Positions 35,668 to 44,133 of a DNA stretch of 64,000 nt are shown piece after piece. Under the pieces are notes generated by a model that was not told the origin of the DNA, ran no database searches, and saw only the letters and a list, made by a program, of their open reading frames with translations. Source of the DNA: Pseudomonas tensinigenes (lineage in GTDB: Bacteria; Pseudomonadota; Gammaproteobacteria; Pseudomonadales; Pseudomonadaceae); contig NZ_CP077089.1 of assembly GCF_014268445.2 (NCBI RefSeq), positions 2,535,501-2,599,500 of the forward strand, read 5' to 3'. The number at the start of each line of letters is the position of its first letter. Positions within the stretch are counted from its first letter, which is position 1. A program made the position numbers and the translations under genes.

Positions 35668-37125
35668 ATGGATAGCCTCAACGATTTGAACATGGCATCG
35701 GTGCTGTATTTCGGCCCCTACGCCTTCCACTTGCGCCAACGGCTGATACTCGATGGAGATCGGCCGTTGCGCATGGGCGGTCGTGCGCTGGACATTCTGC
35801 AAGTGCTGGTCGAACGTGCAGGTCGAGTGGTGCGAAAGGAGCAATTAATCGCCCTGGTGTGGCCGACGTCGGTGGTCGAAGAGATCAACCTGCGGGTGCA
35901 CATCGCGGCGCTCCGTCGGGCCTTGGGGGATGGCGAAAACGGTCAGCGTTACATCGTTAACGTGCCGCAATGCGGTTACAGCTTTGTTGCCCCGGTCCGT
36001 TGTGACAGTGCCGCGCAAGTACTCTTCGAGGGCCTGCAAACGCCCAGGCATAATTTGTCTGCGCGACTGACCCCAGTCGCCGGGCGTGACTCGCTGGTCG
36101 GCGGGCTGGTTCGACGAATGCCGCTGTGTCGACTGATGACCGTCACGGGCGCGGCTGGTGTGGGTAAATCCACTGTCGCGTTGCGGGTCGCGGAACTGCT
36201 GTTGCAGTACTACAGAGACGGCGTATGGCAGATCGATCTGAGCTTGATCGACGACAACACACCGCTGCTCGATCATGTGCTGCGCACCTTGGAAAGCGAC
36301 TTGACCGGACTGTCGACTCGCCATGCATTGCTGATACTGGATAACGCTGACCATCGGCGCGATGCCTGCAGAGCAGCGGTAGAAACGTTGCTTGACGCGG
36401 CGCCTCGACTGTCGATTCTCGCCACCAGCCGCGAAGCCTTGCAGGTCAGTCTGGAAACCGTTCAGTGCGTACCACCGCTGGCGATCCCGAAACGCTCGGC
36501 AGGCGATTGCATCACTGAAGCCATGGGGCATTCGTCGGTGCAGTTGTTCGTCAGCCGTGCCCGGGCTCGACAGCATGATTTCCGCTTGCGCGAGCAGGAT
36601 GTCAAAGCCGTGCTTGAGATCTGTCGCCAGCTCGACGGTTTGCCCTTGGCGATCGAACTGGCCGCGGCGCAGATCGATGCATTGGCGTTGGTGGGCTTGC
36701 AGGCGCAAATGGCCAATGGTCTGCAAGTGCTCAGCCACGGTCGGCGCACCGCTGTGCTACGCCACCAATCGATGCAGGCGGCCCTCGACTGGAGCTATCA
36801 ACGCCTGAGCGAGCAAGAGCAACGCGCGCTGCAGCGTTTATCGGTGTTCAAAATGGCGTTTACCCTGGAGGCGGCGCTGGCGGTGATCAGTTGTCCGCAA
36901 CTGGCGTCATCGCCGCTTGCCGCGCTCATTGACGGCCTGGCGCGCAAGTCATTGCTGGTGGTGGAGCGGGGTGGCAGTGCAGGCCGGTACCGAATGCTCA
37001 ATACCACCCGCTGTTATGCCCGCGAACAGCTTGATCGCAGCGGGGAAGGGATTGAGCTTGAACGCCGACATGCGCGTTACATCAACCGAATTCGCCAGGC
37101 CTCATGCGTGCACGTGCTCGCTTAA
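35668..37125 (+). CDS. Winged-helix (OmpR-type) regulator fused to an AAA/NB-ARC-like ATPase, short form
   Basis: A 485-residue protein. Residues 10-105 form a Trans_reg_C winged helix (GGRALDILQVLVERAGRVVRKEQLIALVWP, then NVPQCGYSFVAPV). It is followed by a signal-transduction ATPase with Walker A GAAGVGKSTVALR near 166-178 and Walker B-like ALLILDNADH near 219-228. It ends after an HTH-free linker (LDWSYQRLSEQEQRALQRLSVF) and lacks the long TPR region of its relative at 37102-40122. Its 3' end overlaps that convergent gene by 24 bases. Target genes unknown. Confidence 0.88.
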   Translation: MDSLNDLNMASVLYFGPYAFHLRQRLILDGDRPLRMGGRALDILQVLVERAGRVVRKEQLIALVWPTSVVEEINLRVHIAALRRALGDGENGQRYIVNVPQCGYSFVAPVRCDSAAQVLFEGLQTPRHNLSARLTPVAGRDSLVGGLVRRMPLCRLMTVTGAAGVGKSTVALRVAELLLQYYRDGVWQIDLSLIDDNTPLLDHVLRTLESDLTGLSTRHALLILDNADHRRDACRAAVETLLDAAPRLSILATSREALQVSLETVQCVPPLAIPKRSAGDCITEAMGHSSVQLFVSRARARQHDFRLREQDVKAVLEICRQLDGLPLAIELAAAQIDALALVGLQAQMANGLQVLSHGRRTAVLRHQSMQAALDWSYQRLSEQEQRALQRLSVFKMAFTLEAALAVISCPQLASSPLAALIDGLARKSLLVVERGGSAGRYRMLNTTRCYAREQLDRSGEGIELERRHARYINRIRQASCVHVLA

Positions 37126-40122
37126 TTCGTCGATCAGCAAGCGCACCTTGCGCAAGTCCGGGGTCGCATAGCCCTCGGTGAAGCGTTGGTAGATCGGCGT
37201 GAGCAAATCCAACGCCTCGCGGCAGCGCGATTGGCGTTGCCAGAGTTGCGCGAGTGACGTGGCACTGCGCAGTTCCCAGGCGAGCGCGCCTTGGGTGCGG
37301 GCGATGGCCAGGGATTGTTGCAGGAGTGCTTCGGCTTCCTGAATGGCCCCTTCGCGAGCAGGCTCGCTCCCACAGAGATTTTGGGTGTACTCAGACCCCA
37401 TGTGGGAGCGAGCCTGCTCGCGAAGGGGCCCGTCCAGACAACCCAGATAGTCATTCAATAACGCATCAGCCCGAGCCCGCAGGATTTCCGCCGTGCTCCA
37501 CCCCGCATCCCCACTCAACGCCCGCACAAGCAGCGCGTCATCCACAAAGCGGCCATCCAGCGTGACCATGATTTCCCGAATCAGTCCTCCGCTGCTGTCC
37601 GTCGGCATCGGCGCCTTGGCTTGCGCGTCAATCACCTGCGCGTAGTGCCGCGCCCACGTATTGAACAGCAGCACCGAATGTTTCTGCGATTGCTCCAGCA
37701 ACAGTTGCAACAATGCCCGGGCGTTCTGCTCATCGCCGTTGTAATGGGCGATCAGGCAACTGGCCAGCGCCAGGGTGTAGCAAATCGAAGTGCCATGGTC
37801 GATCTGCACCGCAATATCCAGGGCCAGCCGTGCCGTATGCCACGCTTGCTCCGGCAAACCCTGCAGCCATAGCACCCGCGCCAACACCGTCAGCGACGCG
37901 ACACTCTGGTCGTACTGCACGCCAAAACCGTGAGTGAAGCGGTTGACATGGCCGCTGTGCGCCATGCGCTGCAGCACCTGCTCGGCATGAATGCGCGCCT
38001 GCGGTTGGTCGCCGGCATAGTGCAGGGCCAAAACCCGCAAGCGGTGGGTGCTCAGCGACAACAGCGGGTCGCCGTGCAGACCGAGGCGGTCGAAGTGCTC
38101 ACTCTGTGCCAGCGCCATGCGATAGTGGCCGCAGCTGAGGTTGACCGCCATGTGTCCGGACACCGCGCGCAATTGCCCGGCGACATCGTCATGTTCGTGG
38201 GCCAACTGGCGGGCCTCGGCGAACGCTTCGATGGTTTCCGGGGTGCCGCCCCACGTGTGATAGCAGGCACTGCCGAGGGCCAGTTTCAGGGAGATTTTCA
38301 GGCGCGGGCAGGGTTCGCCCAGTTCGTCAAACAGGCTCAGCGCCCGCCGTACATAGCTGCCGTATTCCTTGAGCAGCGACAACTCCTGCCACAAAGGCGC
38401 CGACGCCGCTGCCAGGCGAATTCCCAATCCGCCCGGGCCGACACCGTTGAGGCTCCAGTCCAGCGCCGCGCGCAAATCTTCCAGGCCTCGGGCATAGCGT
38501 TCGATCCACAACGCCGTTGGCGTGTTGTCCCAATCGTTTTGCGCCTGCTGCATCAACGCCAGACAGCGTTCAGCATGGCGTTCACGGGTTTCCTCGCATT
38601 CGGCGGCATGGTCGAGTTTTTCCAAGGCATAACGGCGGGTCGTGTCGAGCAGGCGATAGAACACCTCTTCATCACCGACCTCGACGCTGAGCAGGGATTT
38701 GGCCACCAGTTGGCTGATCGACACAAACACCATGCTGGGGTCGATTTGTTGGCCAACGATCACCGCCGCCGCTGACTCCAGGGTAAACCCTCCGCGAAAC
38801 ACGCCGAGACGGCGCAGACAGGTTTGCTCGCAACCGTCTAGCAGATTGAAACTCCAGTCCAGCGTAGCGCGCAGGGTGAGGTGGCGTTCAAGACTGCTTT
38901 GATTGCCCGCCGCCAACGGCGCCAGGCGCCCCTGCAACTGGCTCAGCAGACCGTCCAGGCCCAGTTCGGCGACCTGCGCAGCCGCCAGCTCCAGCGCCAG
39001 GGGAATGCCGTCGAGGCGGTGGCAGATCTCGATCACTTGCGGCAACTGCGCGTCGCTCAGTTCAAAGCTTTCCTGCGCGGCCGTGACCCGTTCGATGAAC
39101 AGCTGCAGCGCCGAGAAGCTCAGCGCTTGCTCGCGATTCAATATCGCTGGCATCGACGGGTATTCGAGGGAATCCAGACGCTGCACGAATTCGCCTTCGG
39201 CTCGCAGACTCTCGCGGCTGGTAGCGAGGATATGCACCTGCGGTGCGCCGCGCAGAATGCTTTCGCTGAGCGCCGCGACGGCATCGATCAGGTGTTCGCA
39301 GTTGTCGAGCAGTAACAGCATTTGTCGCTGTTGCAGACCATTGACCAGCGCCGCCAGTGGATCGCCTTCGATTAACGCCAGATCGAGCAGGGTGGCCAGG
39401 TGCGAGCAAATCAGCCGAGGATCCTTGAGCGGTGCCAGGTCCAGCAGCCGAATACCGTCGCGGTAATGGCCGATCAACTGTTCGGCCACGCGCAAGGCCA
39501 CCGTGGTTTTACCGATCCCGCCGGGGCCAACCAAGGTGATGCAGCGTTGGCGTGGCAACTGCGTCATCAAACTGTCGACCAGCGGCTGGCGGCCGATCAT
39601 GCGCGTGCGCCGCAAGGGCAAATTGTGCCGACCGCCAGCATCGCCCACAGGACGCTCCTCCATGGATTGCGGTAAAACCGGGGCGACGAAACTGTAACCG
39701 CGTTGCGCCACGGTGATGATGTAACGCTGCCCGGCCTGACCATCACCGAGAGCCTTGCGTAACGCCGCCATGTGTACACGCAAGTTGATGTCTTCGACCA
39801 CGCTGTCCGGCCAGACCCCGGCCATCAATTGCTGTTTGCTCACTACTTCGCCGGCGTGGGCCAGCAGAATCAGGAGGATGTCCATCGCCCGTCGACCGAG
39901 TCGCAACGGCTGTTCGCCTTCGAGCACCCGTCGTTGTCCGGGATGAATCCGATAGGGGCCAAACCCGAGGGCCTGATTCGGGGAAAGACTCAACAGCTCA
40001 CTCCTGCGGTGCTGCGGCGGACAGAGCGGAGTAGTGCCAGGCGTTAGCGCAGGCCTTCTAATCCGGGGTGTTCCGGCATAATCCTCAGGTTTGAGCGTCA
40101 GTGCAACGGGTGTCGCGATCAA
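37102..40122 (-). CDS. Large winged-helix/ATPase/TPR-like transcription regulator
   Basis: A 1006-residue member of the same family as 35668-37125. Winged helix at about 50-155 (RLGRRAMDILLILLAHAGEVVSKQQLM, ending VAQRGYSFVAPV). ATPase at about 175-480: Walker A GPGGIGKTTVALR near 202, Walker B-like MLLLLDNCEH near 268. A long helical TPR-like sensor region fills the rest. Residues about 898-926 are encoded by a REP element that keeps the frame. The ATG overlaps the stop of an AraC-type gene by four bases, so the two are coupled. The N-terminal 45 residues are not conserved-looking and the true start could be later. Confidence 0.9.
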   Translation of the reverse strand: MIATPVALTLKPEDYAGTPRIRRPALTPGTTPLCPPQHRRSELLSLSPNQALGFGPYRIHPGQRRVLEGEQPLRLGRRAMDILLILLAHAGEVVSKQQLMAGVWPDSVVEDINLRVHMAALRKALGDGQAGQRYIITVAQRGYSFVAPVLPQSMEERPVGDAGGRHNLPLRRTRMIGRQPLVDSLMTQLPRQRCITLVGPGGIGKTTVALRVAEQLIGHYRDGIRLLDLAPLKDPRLICSHLATLLDLALIEGDPLAALVNGLQQRQMLLLLDNCEHLIDAVAALSESILRGAPQVHILATSRESLRAEGEFVQRLDSLEYPSMPAILNREQALSFSALQLFIERVTAAQESFELSDAQLPQVIEICHRLDGIPLALELAAAQVAELGLDGLLSQLQGRLAPLAAGNQSSLERHLTLRATLDWSFNLLDGCEQTCLRRLGVFRGGFTLESAAAVIVGQQIDPSMVFVSISQLVAKSLLSVEVGDEEVFYRLLDTTRRYALEKLDHAAECEETRERHAERCLALMQQAQNDWDNTPTALWIERYARGLEDLRAALDWSLNGVGPGGLGIRLAAASAPLWQELSLLKEYGSYVRRALSLFDELGEPCPRLKISLKLALGSACYHTWGGTPETIEAFAEARQLAHEHDDVAGQLRAVSGHMAVNLSCGHYRMALAQSEHFDRLGLHGDPLLSLSTHRLRVLALHYAGDQPQARIHAEQVLQRMAHSGHVNRFTHGFGVQYDQSVASLTVLARVLWLQGLPEQAWHTARLALDIAVQIDHGTSICYTLALASCLIAHYNGDEQNARALLQLLLEQSQKHSVLLFNTWARHYAQVIDAQAKAPMPTDSSGGLIREIMVTLDGRFVDDALLVRALSGDAGWSTAEILRARADALLNDYLGCLDGPLREQARSHMGSEYTQNLCGSEPAREGAIQEAEALLQQSLAIARTQGALAWELRSATSLAQLWQRQSRCREALDLLTPIYQRFTEGYATPDLRKVRLLIDELSEHVHA
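37346..37430. repeat. REP element inside a coding region
   Basis: CTTCGCGAGCAGGCTCGCTC at 37350 and GAGCGAGCCTGCTCGCGAAG at 37407 are the two arms of a REP pair identical in core to the intergenic copies. The reading frame of the 1006-residue regulator stays open through it. Confidence 0.93.
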
Positions 40123-40580
40123 AACACGGCGGGTTGTGAACGGTGGACTTTGGGTTCGCGCATGACCTGGCAGCGCCAGGCAAACGGATTGATGCCTTCG
40201 CTACGAGTGAACATATGGCAGAAATGCGCCTGATCGCAGAACCCGCACTCCAGGCTGATTTGCGTCAGGCTCAAGTCAGTGTGGCGGATCAACAGCTTGG
40301 CTCGGGCCAGGCGCTGGGTGCGAATCCAGTCCTGCGGCGATAATCCGGTGCTGCATTTGAAGGCGCGGGAAAAATGGCTGCGTGACAGTGAACAGGCGCG
40401 GGCCAGTTCGGTGACCTCAAGGCTTTCGCCCAGACGTTCGAGGATCAGTTGTTTGACCTGTCGTTCACGTTGCGGACTGAGTCCGCCGACCCCGGTCTTG
40501 CGTGGTTCGTTGGCAGGGGCGAGGGCGACGCTGTGCTGTAAGTGAGCCATGGCCAAAGTCCGTGTCGATGGGGAATGCAC
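40119..40580 (-). CDS. Short AraC-family DNA-binding protein
   Basis: A 153-residue protein consisting nearly only of the AraC double helix-turn-helix (about 35-135): LEVTELARACSLSRSHFSRAFKCSTGLSPQDW and LTQISLECGFCDQAHFCHMFTRSEGINPFAWR. No ligand-binding domain. The start may be GTG at 40580 (a GAGGGG site upstream, somewhat distant) or ATG at 40550. Its stop overlaps the ATG of the large ATPase regulator, which might supply the sensing function. It is divergent from the metallo-hydrolase gene. Confidence 0.85.
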   Translation of the reverse strand: MHSPSTRTLAMAHLQHSVALAPANEPRKTGVGGLSPQRERQVKQLILERLGESLEVTELARACSLSRSHFSRAFKCSTGLSPQDWIRTQRLARAKLLIRHTDLSLTQISLECGFCDQAHFCHMFTRSEGINPFAWRCQVMREPKVHRSQPAVF

Positions 40581-40798
40581 GGTCGGCGCATCCCCTCAGG
40601 TCAAAAAAACAACGCTGCGCAGAGGGTTTCATTGTTGGCCGGGGGCGGGAGGCTGACGAGTTAATCGTTGTTAATTCCAGCGCATTGACCTGAACTCAGC
40701 ACATCCCTGCAAGTCTGCGCCGCGCGGTTTGCGGCACGATGACTGCAAGCGTGGCGAACCGATGGGGCGTCGCAATCGGCAGGTCCAGGGGGAATCAA

Positions 40799-41782
40799 AT
40801 GAAAGGCATCTTTATAGCAGCGGCGGCGCTGACGTTCGCGCTGGTAACGTCCAGCGCCATGGCGCAGGCACCACAGCAGGGCACTCAGGCGCCGGGCTAT
40901 TTCCGCCTGGCCTTGGGGGATTACGAGGTCACCGCGTTGTTCGATGGTTACAACGACCTGTCACCGAAGCTGTTGCAGGGCATGAGTCAGGGCCAGATCC
41001 GCGCGCTGCTGGCACGTCGTTCGATTGAAACCCCGGGTGTCCAGACGGCGTTCAATGCTTTTCTGGTCAATACCGGCAAGCAACTGATTCTGGTCGACAG
41101 CGGCGCCGGACAATGCATTGGCGCCACCGCCGGGCAGCTCCTGGCGAATATGCGGGCGGCCGGCTACCAGCCAGAGCAGGTCGATACGATCTTGCTGACG
41201 CACCTGCACCTTGATCATGTCTGTGGTCTGGTCGATGCACAGAAACAAGCGTTGTTCACGAATGCCACGGTGTACGCCGCCAAGGCGGAAGCGGATTACT
41301 GGCTCGATCCGGCCGCGCTGGCCAAAGCGCCGGCCGGCGCCAAAGAGTTTTTCAGGATCGCCCAGGACTCCACGGCGGCCTACGTCGCCGCCGGGCGTTT
41401 CAAAACGTTCGTCGCTGGCCAGTCGCCGTTGCCGGGATTAGTCGAAGCGACACTCGAAGCCGGCCATACGCCGGGCAGCACCACCTACCGTTTCACCTCG
41501 CAGAACCAGAGCATCGTTTTCATGGGGGATCTGGTGCATAACCTGGCTGTGCAGTTTGAGCATCCGGAAGTGTCAATCGGCTTTGATGTCAACAGTGCGC
41601 AAGCGATCAACGCGCGTCAGGCAGTCTTCAGTGCGGCGGTGGCCAGCAAGACGTGGGTGACGGCGGCGCACCTGCCGTTCCCGGGCATCGGTCACATCAC
41701 CGCGCAAGGCAAACACTTTCAGTGGGTGCCCGTGGAATACGGTCCGTACAAGCGCGCGGCCAAGGTGCCGTTAATCGAGTAA
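40799..41782 (+). CDS. Exported metallo-beta-lactamase-fold hydrolase
   Basis: A 327-residue MBL-fold protein with a signal peptide ending at AMA near 22. The zinc motif THLHLDHVCG (HxHxDH) is near 138-147, with an upstream LVDSGAGQ near 98 and later AGHTPGSTTYR and ITAQGKHFQWVP segments. The ATG at 40799 has AGGGGGAATCAA upstream. The fold covers lactonases, hydrolases and dehydrogenase-like members; substrate unknown. A LysR regulator follows on the same strand 48 bases later. Confidence 0.9.
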   Translation: MKGIFIAAAALTFALVTSSAMAQAPQQGTQAPGYFRLALGDYEVTALFDGYNDLSPKLLQGMSQGQIRALLARRSIETPGVQTAFNAFLVNTGKQLILVDSGAGQCIGATAGQLLANMRAAGYQPEQVDTILLTHLHLDHVCGLVDAQKQALFTNATVYAAKAEADYWLDPAALAKAPAGAKEFFRIAQDSTAAYVAAGRFKTFVAGQSPLPGLVEATLEAGHTPGSTTYRFTSQNQSIVFMGDLVHNLAVQFEHPEVSIGFDVNSAQAINARQAVFSAAVASKTWVTAAHLPFPGIGHITAQGKHFQWVPVEYGPYKRAAKVPLIE

Positions 41783-41830
41783 AGTGCGCAGCGCCCACCC
41801 GCAAAAACAGCTGACACCGAAAAGGAAAAC

Positions 41831-42760
41831 ATGCCCATGAACCGTAACGATCTGCGTCGCGTCGACATGAACCTGCTGGTGATTTTCGAAGCGCTGATGT
41901 TCGAAAAGAACCTGACCCGCGTCGCCGAAAAACTGTTCATGGGGCAACCGGCCGTCAGTGCTGCGTTGGGGCGTTTGCGCGATCTGTTCGACGATCCGCT
42001 ACTGCTGCGCAACGGTCGCAGCATGGAGCCGACCGCGCGGGCGCTGGCGATTCTCAAAGAGCTGCAACCGGCGATGGACGTCATTTCTGGCGCGGTCAGC
42101 CGGGCCAAGGAGTTCGAACCGGCAAGCAGTTGCGATGTTTTTCGCATCGGTTTGTCAGACGACGCCGAGTTTGGTCTGTTCCCGCCGCTTTTACGCCAGC
42201 TTCAGCAGGAAGCACCGGGGATTGTCGTGGTCGTGCGCCGCGCCAATTACTTGTTGATGCCGGCACTGTTGGCCTCTGGAGAAATCTCCGTCGGCGTCAG
42301 TTACACCACTGAATTGCCGGCCAACGCCAAACGCAAAAAACTGCGCGACATTCCCTGCAAAGTCCTGCGCGGCGATGACCGCCCGGGGCCGCTGACCCTC
42401 GACGAATACTGCGAACGCCCGCACGCGATGGTGTCGTTCTCCGGCGACCTGAGCGGCAATATCGACATGGACCTGGCCAAGGTCGGCCGTTCGCGCCGCG
42501 TGGTGTTGGGCGTGCCGCAATTCAGCGGGTTGCGCGCCTTGCTCGCCGGCACCGAGATGATCGCCACCGTGCCGGATTACGCCGCGTGCGCGCTGGTTGA
42601 GGGCTGTGCCTTGCGCGCCGAAGATCCACCGTTTCCGATCGATGCGGCGCAATTGTCGATGGCGTGGAGCGGGGTGCATGACAACGATCCGGCGGAGAAA
42701 TGGCTGCGCTCGCGGATCAGCCAGTTCATGGCGGCGCCGCTGGATATTCCAGTGATTTGA
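41831..42760 (+). CDS. LysR-family transcriptional regulator (NodD/PcaQ-like group)
   Basis: A 309-residue LTTR. N-terminal winged helix with DLRRVDMNLLVIFEALMFEKNLTRVAEKLFMGQPAVSAALGRLRDLFDDPLLLRNG, diagnostic of the NodD-like subgroup that has the LFDDPLL sequence. The substrate-binding domain follows. The start ATG 41831 has AAAAGGAAAAC upstream; an ATG two codons later is also possible. It follows the metallo-hydrolase on the same strand. Confidence 0.91.
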   Translation: MPMNRNDLRRVDMNLLVIFEALMFEKNLTRVAEKLFMGQPAVSAALGRLRDLFDDPLLLRNGRSMEPTARALAILKELQPAMDVISGAVSRAKEFEPASSCDVFRIGLSDDAEFGLFPPLLRQLQQEAPGIVVVVRRANYLLMPALLASGEISVGVSYTTELPANAKRKKLRDIPCKVLRGDDRPGPLTLDEYCERPHAMVSFSGDLSGNIDMDLAKVGRSRRVVLGVPQFSGLRALLAGTEMIATVPDYAACALVEGCALRAEDPPFPIDAAQLSMAWSGVHDNDPAEKWLRSRISQFMAAPLDIPVI

Positions 42761-42796
42761 ATCCCTGACAAAATTCCAGCAAGCACGCAAACCCCC

Positions 42797-42886
42797 TGTG
42801 GGAGCGAGCCTGCTCGCGAAAGCGGTGTGTCATTCAAAGCATTTATCAACTGACCCGACGCCTTCGCGAGCAGGCTCGCTCCCACA
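42797..42886. repeat. REP pair 1 bordering the tandem duplication
   Basis: TGTGGGAGCGAGCCTGCTCG (42797) and its reverse complement ending at 42886. The same REP recurs at 43646 and 44504, flanking the two duplicated units. The 515-base gap 42761-43275 holds this REP, a promoter at 43012 and the C4 RNA at 43143. Confidence 0.92.
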
Positions 42887-43011
42887 TTGGCTCGGTGCGA
42901 TCCATAGATTTTCGGTGGTTTAAACATCGCTGTTTAAGCAACACCCACAGACACTCTTTCAGGCTGCGCAACCTTGCGCCTTTGCCTACAGCTACGCCAG
43001 AATCCGCCGGC

Positions 43012-43040
43012 TTGTGCGCTTGTGGTCAGGTCTCTATCGT
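43012..43040 (+). promoter_or_regulatory. Sigma70-type promoter of C4-leader unit 1
   Basis: TTGTGC at 43012-43017, 17-base spacer, TATCGT at 43035-43040. The same block precedes unit 2 (43861), and a variant precedes the gene at 33244, which argues for function. Transcription from about 43047 gives a leader of about 230 bases containing the C4 RNA. Just downstream are CGCTGA-AAAC-TCAGCG and a TTAGCGA box (43072). Confidence 0.6.
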
Positions 43041-43142
43041 TTGGTGGTCGCTGAAAACTCAGCGATCGGGTTTAGCGACTCGGACCAAAAAAGTGCATCA
43101 GCGCTCCATGCTTCGTTGCAGGCTATCGTCTGCACTTCGCTA

Positions 43143-43222
43143 TGGCGGCTGTATGCGGGAGACCTTCGGGTCTACCGGGTTGCCTTTTTACCGGTTCGCT
43201 AACCTGCATACGGTCGCCACCC
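43143..43222 (+). ncRNA. C4-type antisense RNA, copy 1
   Basis: Outer stem TGGCGGCTGTATGC (43143-43156) pairs with GCATACGGTCGCCA (43206-43219), with G-U pairs only at two places. Inside are AGACC-TTCG-GGTCT and ACCGG...CCGGT hairpins, then a loop TTCGCTAACC. This is the C4 antisense RNA layout known from phages P1 and P7 (Rfam family C4), where the RNA is cut from a leader and represses the downstream gene. The loop TCGCTAA can pair with TTAGCGA at 43230, and the 3' strand GTCGCCAC with GTGGTGAT at 43243, just upstream of the AAGGAG of the next gene. Confidence 0.82.
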
Positions 43223-43275
43223 ATCCTGTTTAGCGACAGGACGTGGTGATCCCGGCTCTAAAAAGGAGATTCACC

Positions 43276-43635
43276 ATGTTCAAAGTCACGCCCAACCCGC
43301 CAGACATCGACCCCACGTCCCCCTACGAATCCATCGATTCCCGAAAACTCCACGAAGCCGCCGACCGCGCCCTCGACCATTACCTCCTTCCACCCGGCTC
43401 CACGCCACCCCCACGCAGAACCCGTGGCATGTACGCCGTAACCGCTGACACCAAAAACGAAGAACTGCTGACCGATGCCAGCGAAACACTCGCCTCGGCC
43501 AAAACCATCGCCCAGGACGTCGCTCACCTGTTGCCCGCGCCGCAGCGCCGGGCGTTGTTGGGGATTGCGCAGTTGATCATGCTCGGTGAGCTGGCAGTGA
43601 ATCGGGTGCTGGATAACCTCGAGCCACCGGCCTAA
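43276..43635 (+). CDS. Small conserved Pseudomonas protein (DUF6124/DUF3077-like), tandem copy 1
   Basis: A 119-residue protein, MFKVTPNPPD start, AAGGAG ribosome site. The first 40 residues (PSPYESIDSRKLHEAADRALDHYL-like) and the helical second half (DASETLASAKTIAQDVAHLL, IAQLIMLGELAVNRVLDNL) match from memory a multicopy Pseudomonas family annotated as DUF6124 or DUF3077. It contains no signal peptide or membrane helix. Function is unknown. A C4-type RNA in its leader suggests tight post-transcriptional control. The second copy at 44134 encodes an identical protein. Confidence 0.85.
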   Translation: MFKVTPNPPDIDPTSPYESIDSRKLHEAADRALDHYLLPPGSTPPPRRTRGMYAVTADTKNEELLTDASETLASAKTIAQDVAHLLPAPQRRALLGIAQLIMLGELAVNRVLDNLEPPA

Positions 43636-43645
43636 GCACACCCCC

Positions 43646-43735
43646 TGTGGGAGCGAGCCTGCTCGCGAAAGCGGTGTGTCATTCAAAACATTTGTTAACT
43701 GACCCGGCGCCTTCGCGAGCAGGCTCGCTCCCACA
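43646..43735. repeat. REP pair 2 between the two duplicated units
   Basis: Near-identical to the REPs at 42797 and 44504. Distances between successive REP starts are 849 and 858 bases, so the duplication is REP-to-REP. Confidence 0.92.
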
Positions 43736-43860
43736 TTGGCTCGCTGTGATCCATAGATTTTCGGTGCTTTAAACATCGCTGTTTAAGCAACACCCTCAGA
43801 CACTCTTTCAGGCTACGCAACCTTGCGCCTTTGCCTACAGCTACGCCAGAATCCGCCGGC

Positions 43861-43889
43861 TTGTGCGCTTGTGGTCGGGTCTCTATCGT
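43861..43889 (+). promoter_or_regulatory. Sigma70-type promoter of C4-leader unit 2
   Basis: TTGTGC at 43861-43866, 17-base spacer, TATCGT at 43884-43889; same as in unit 1. The first 150 bases of the two leaders are nearly identical, then they diverge at the C4 segment. Confidence 0.6.
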
Positions 43890-43999
43890 TTGGTGGTCGC
43901 TGAATAGTTCAGCGATCGGGTTTAGCGATCCGGCTCCGACTACAGACGCAACAAACGCTTCCTTCTCGATTGTGGGGTTCCCTTTCTGCAATCGCGTCA

Positions 44000-44080
44000 T
44001 GGTGGCTGTGCGTGGGAGGCCGAAAGGTCTACCCGGGGTTCCTGTGACCCGGATCGCTAACCTGCGTACAGCCGCCACCC
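44000..44080 (+). ncRNA. C4-type antisense RNA, copy 2
   Basis: Outer stem TGGTGGCTGTGCGT (44000-44013) pairs with GCGTACAGCCGCCA (44064-44077). Hairpins are AGGCC-GAAA-GGTCT and CCGGG...CCCGG, then ATCGCTAACC. Compared with copy 1, paired positions change together (for example U-A to C-G), and the first hairpin loop changes from UUCG to GAAA, another stable tetraloop. ATCGCTAA pairs with TTAGCGAT at 44090, and GCCGCCAC (44071-44078) with GTGGCGGC at 44103, 13 bases ahead of the GGAG of the next gene. Confidence 0.84.
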
Positions 44081-44133
44081 TCAACTTGTTTAGCGATAAG
44101 TCGTGGCGGCTCAGTCCTTCACGGAGATTCACC

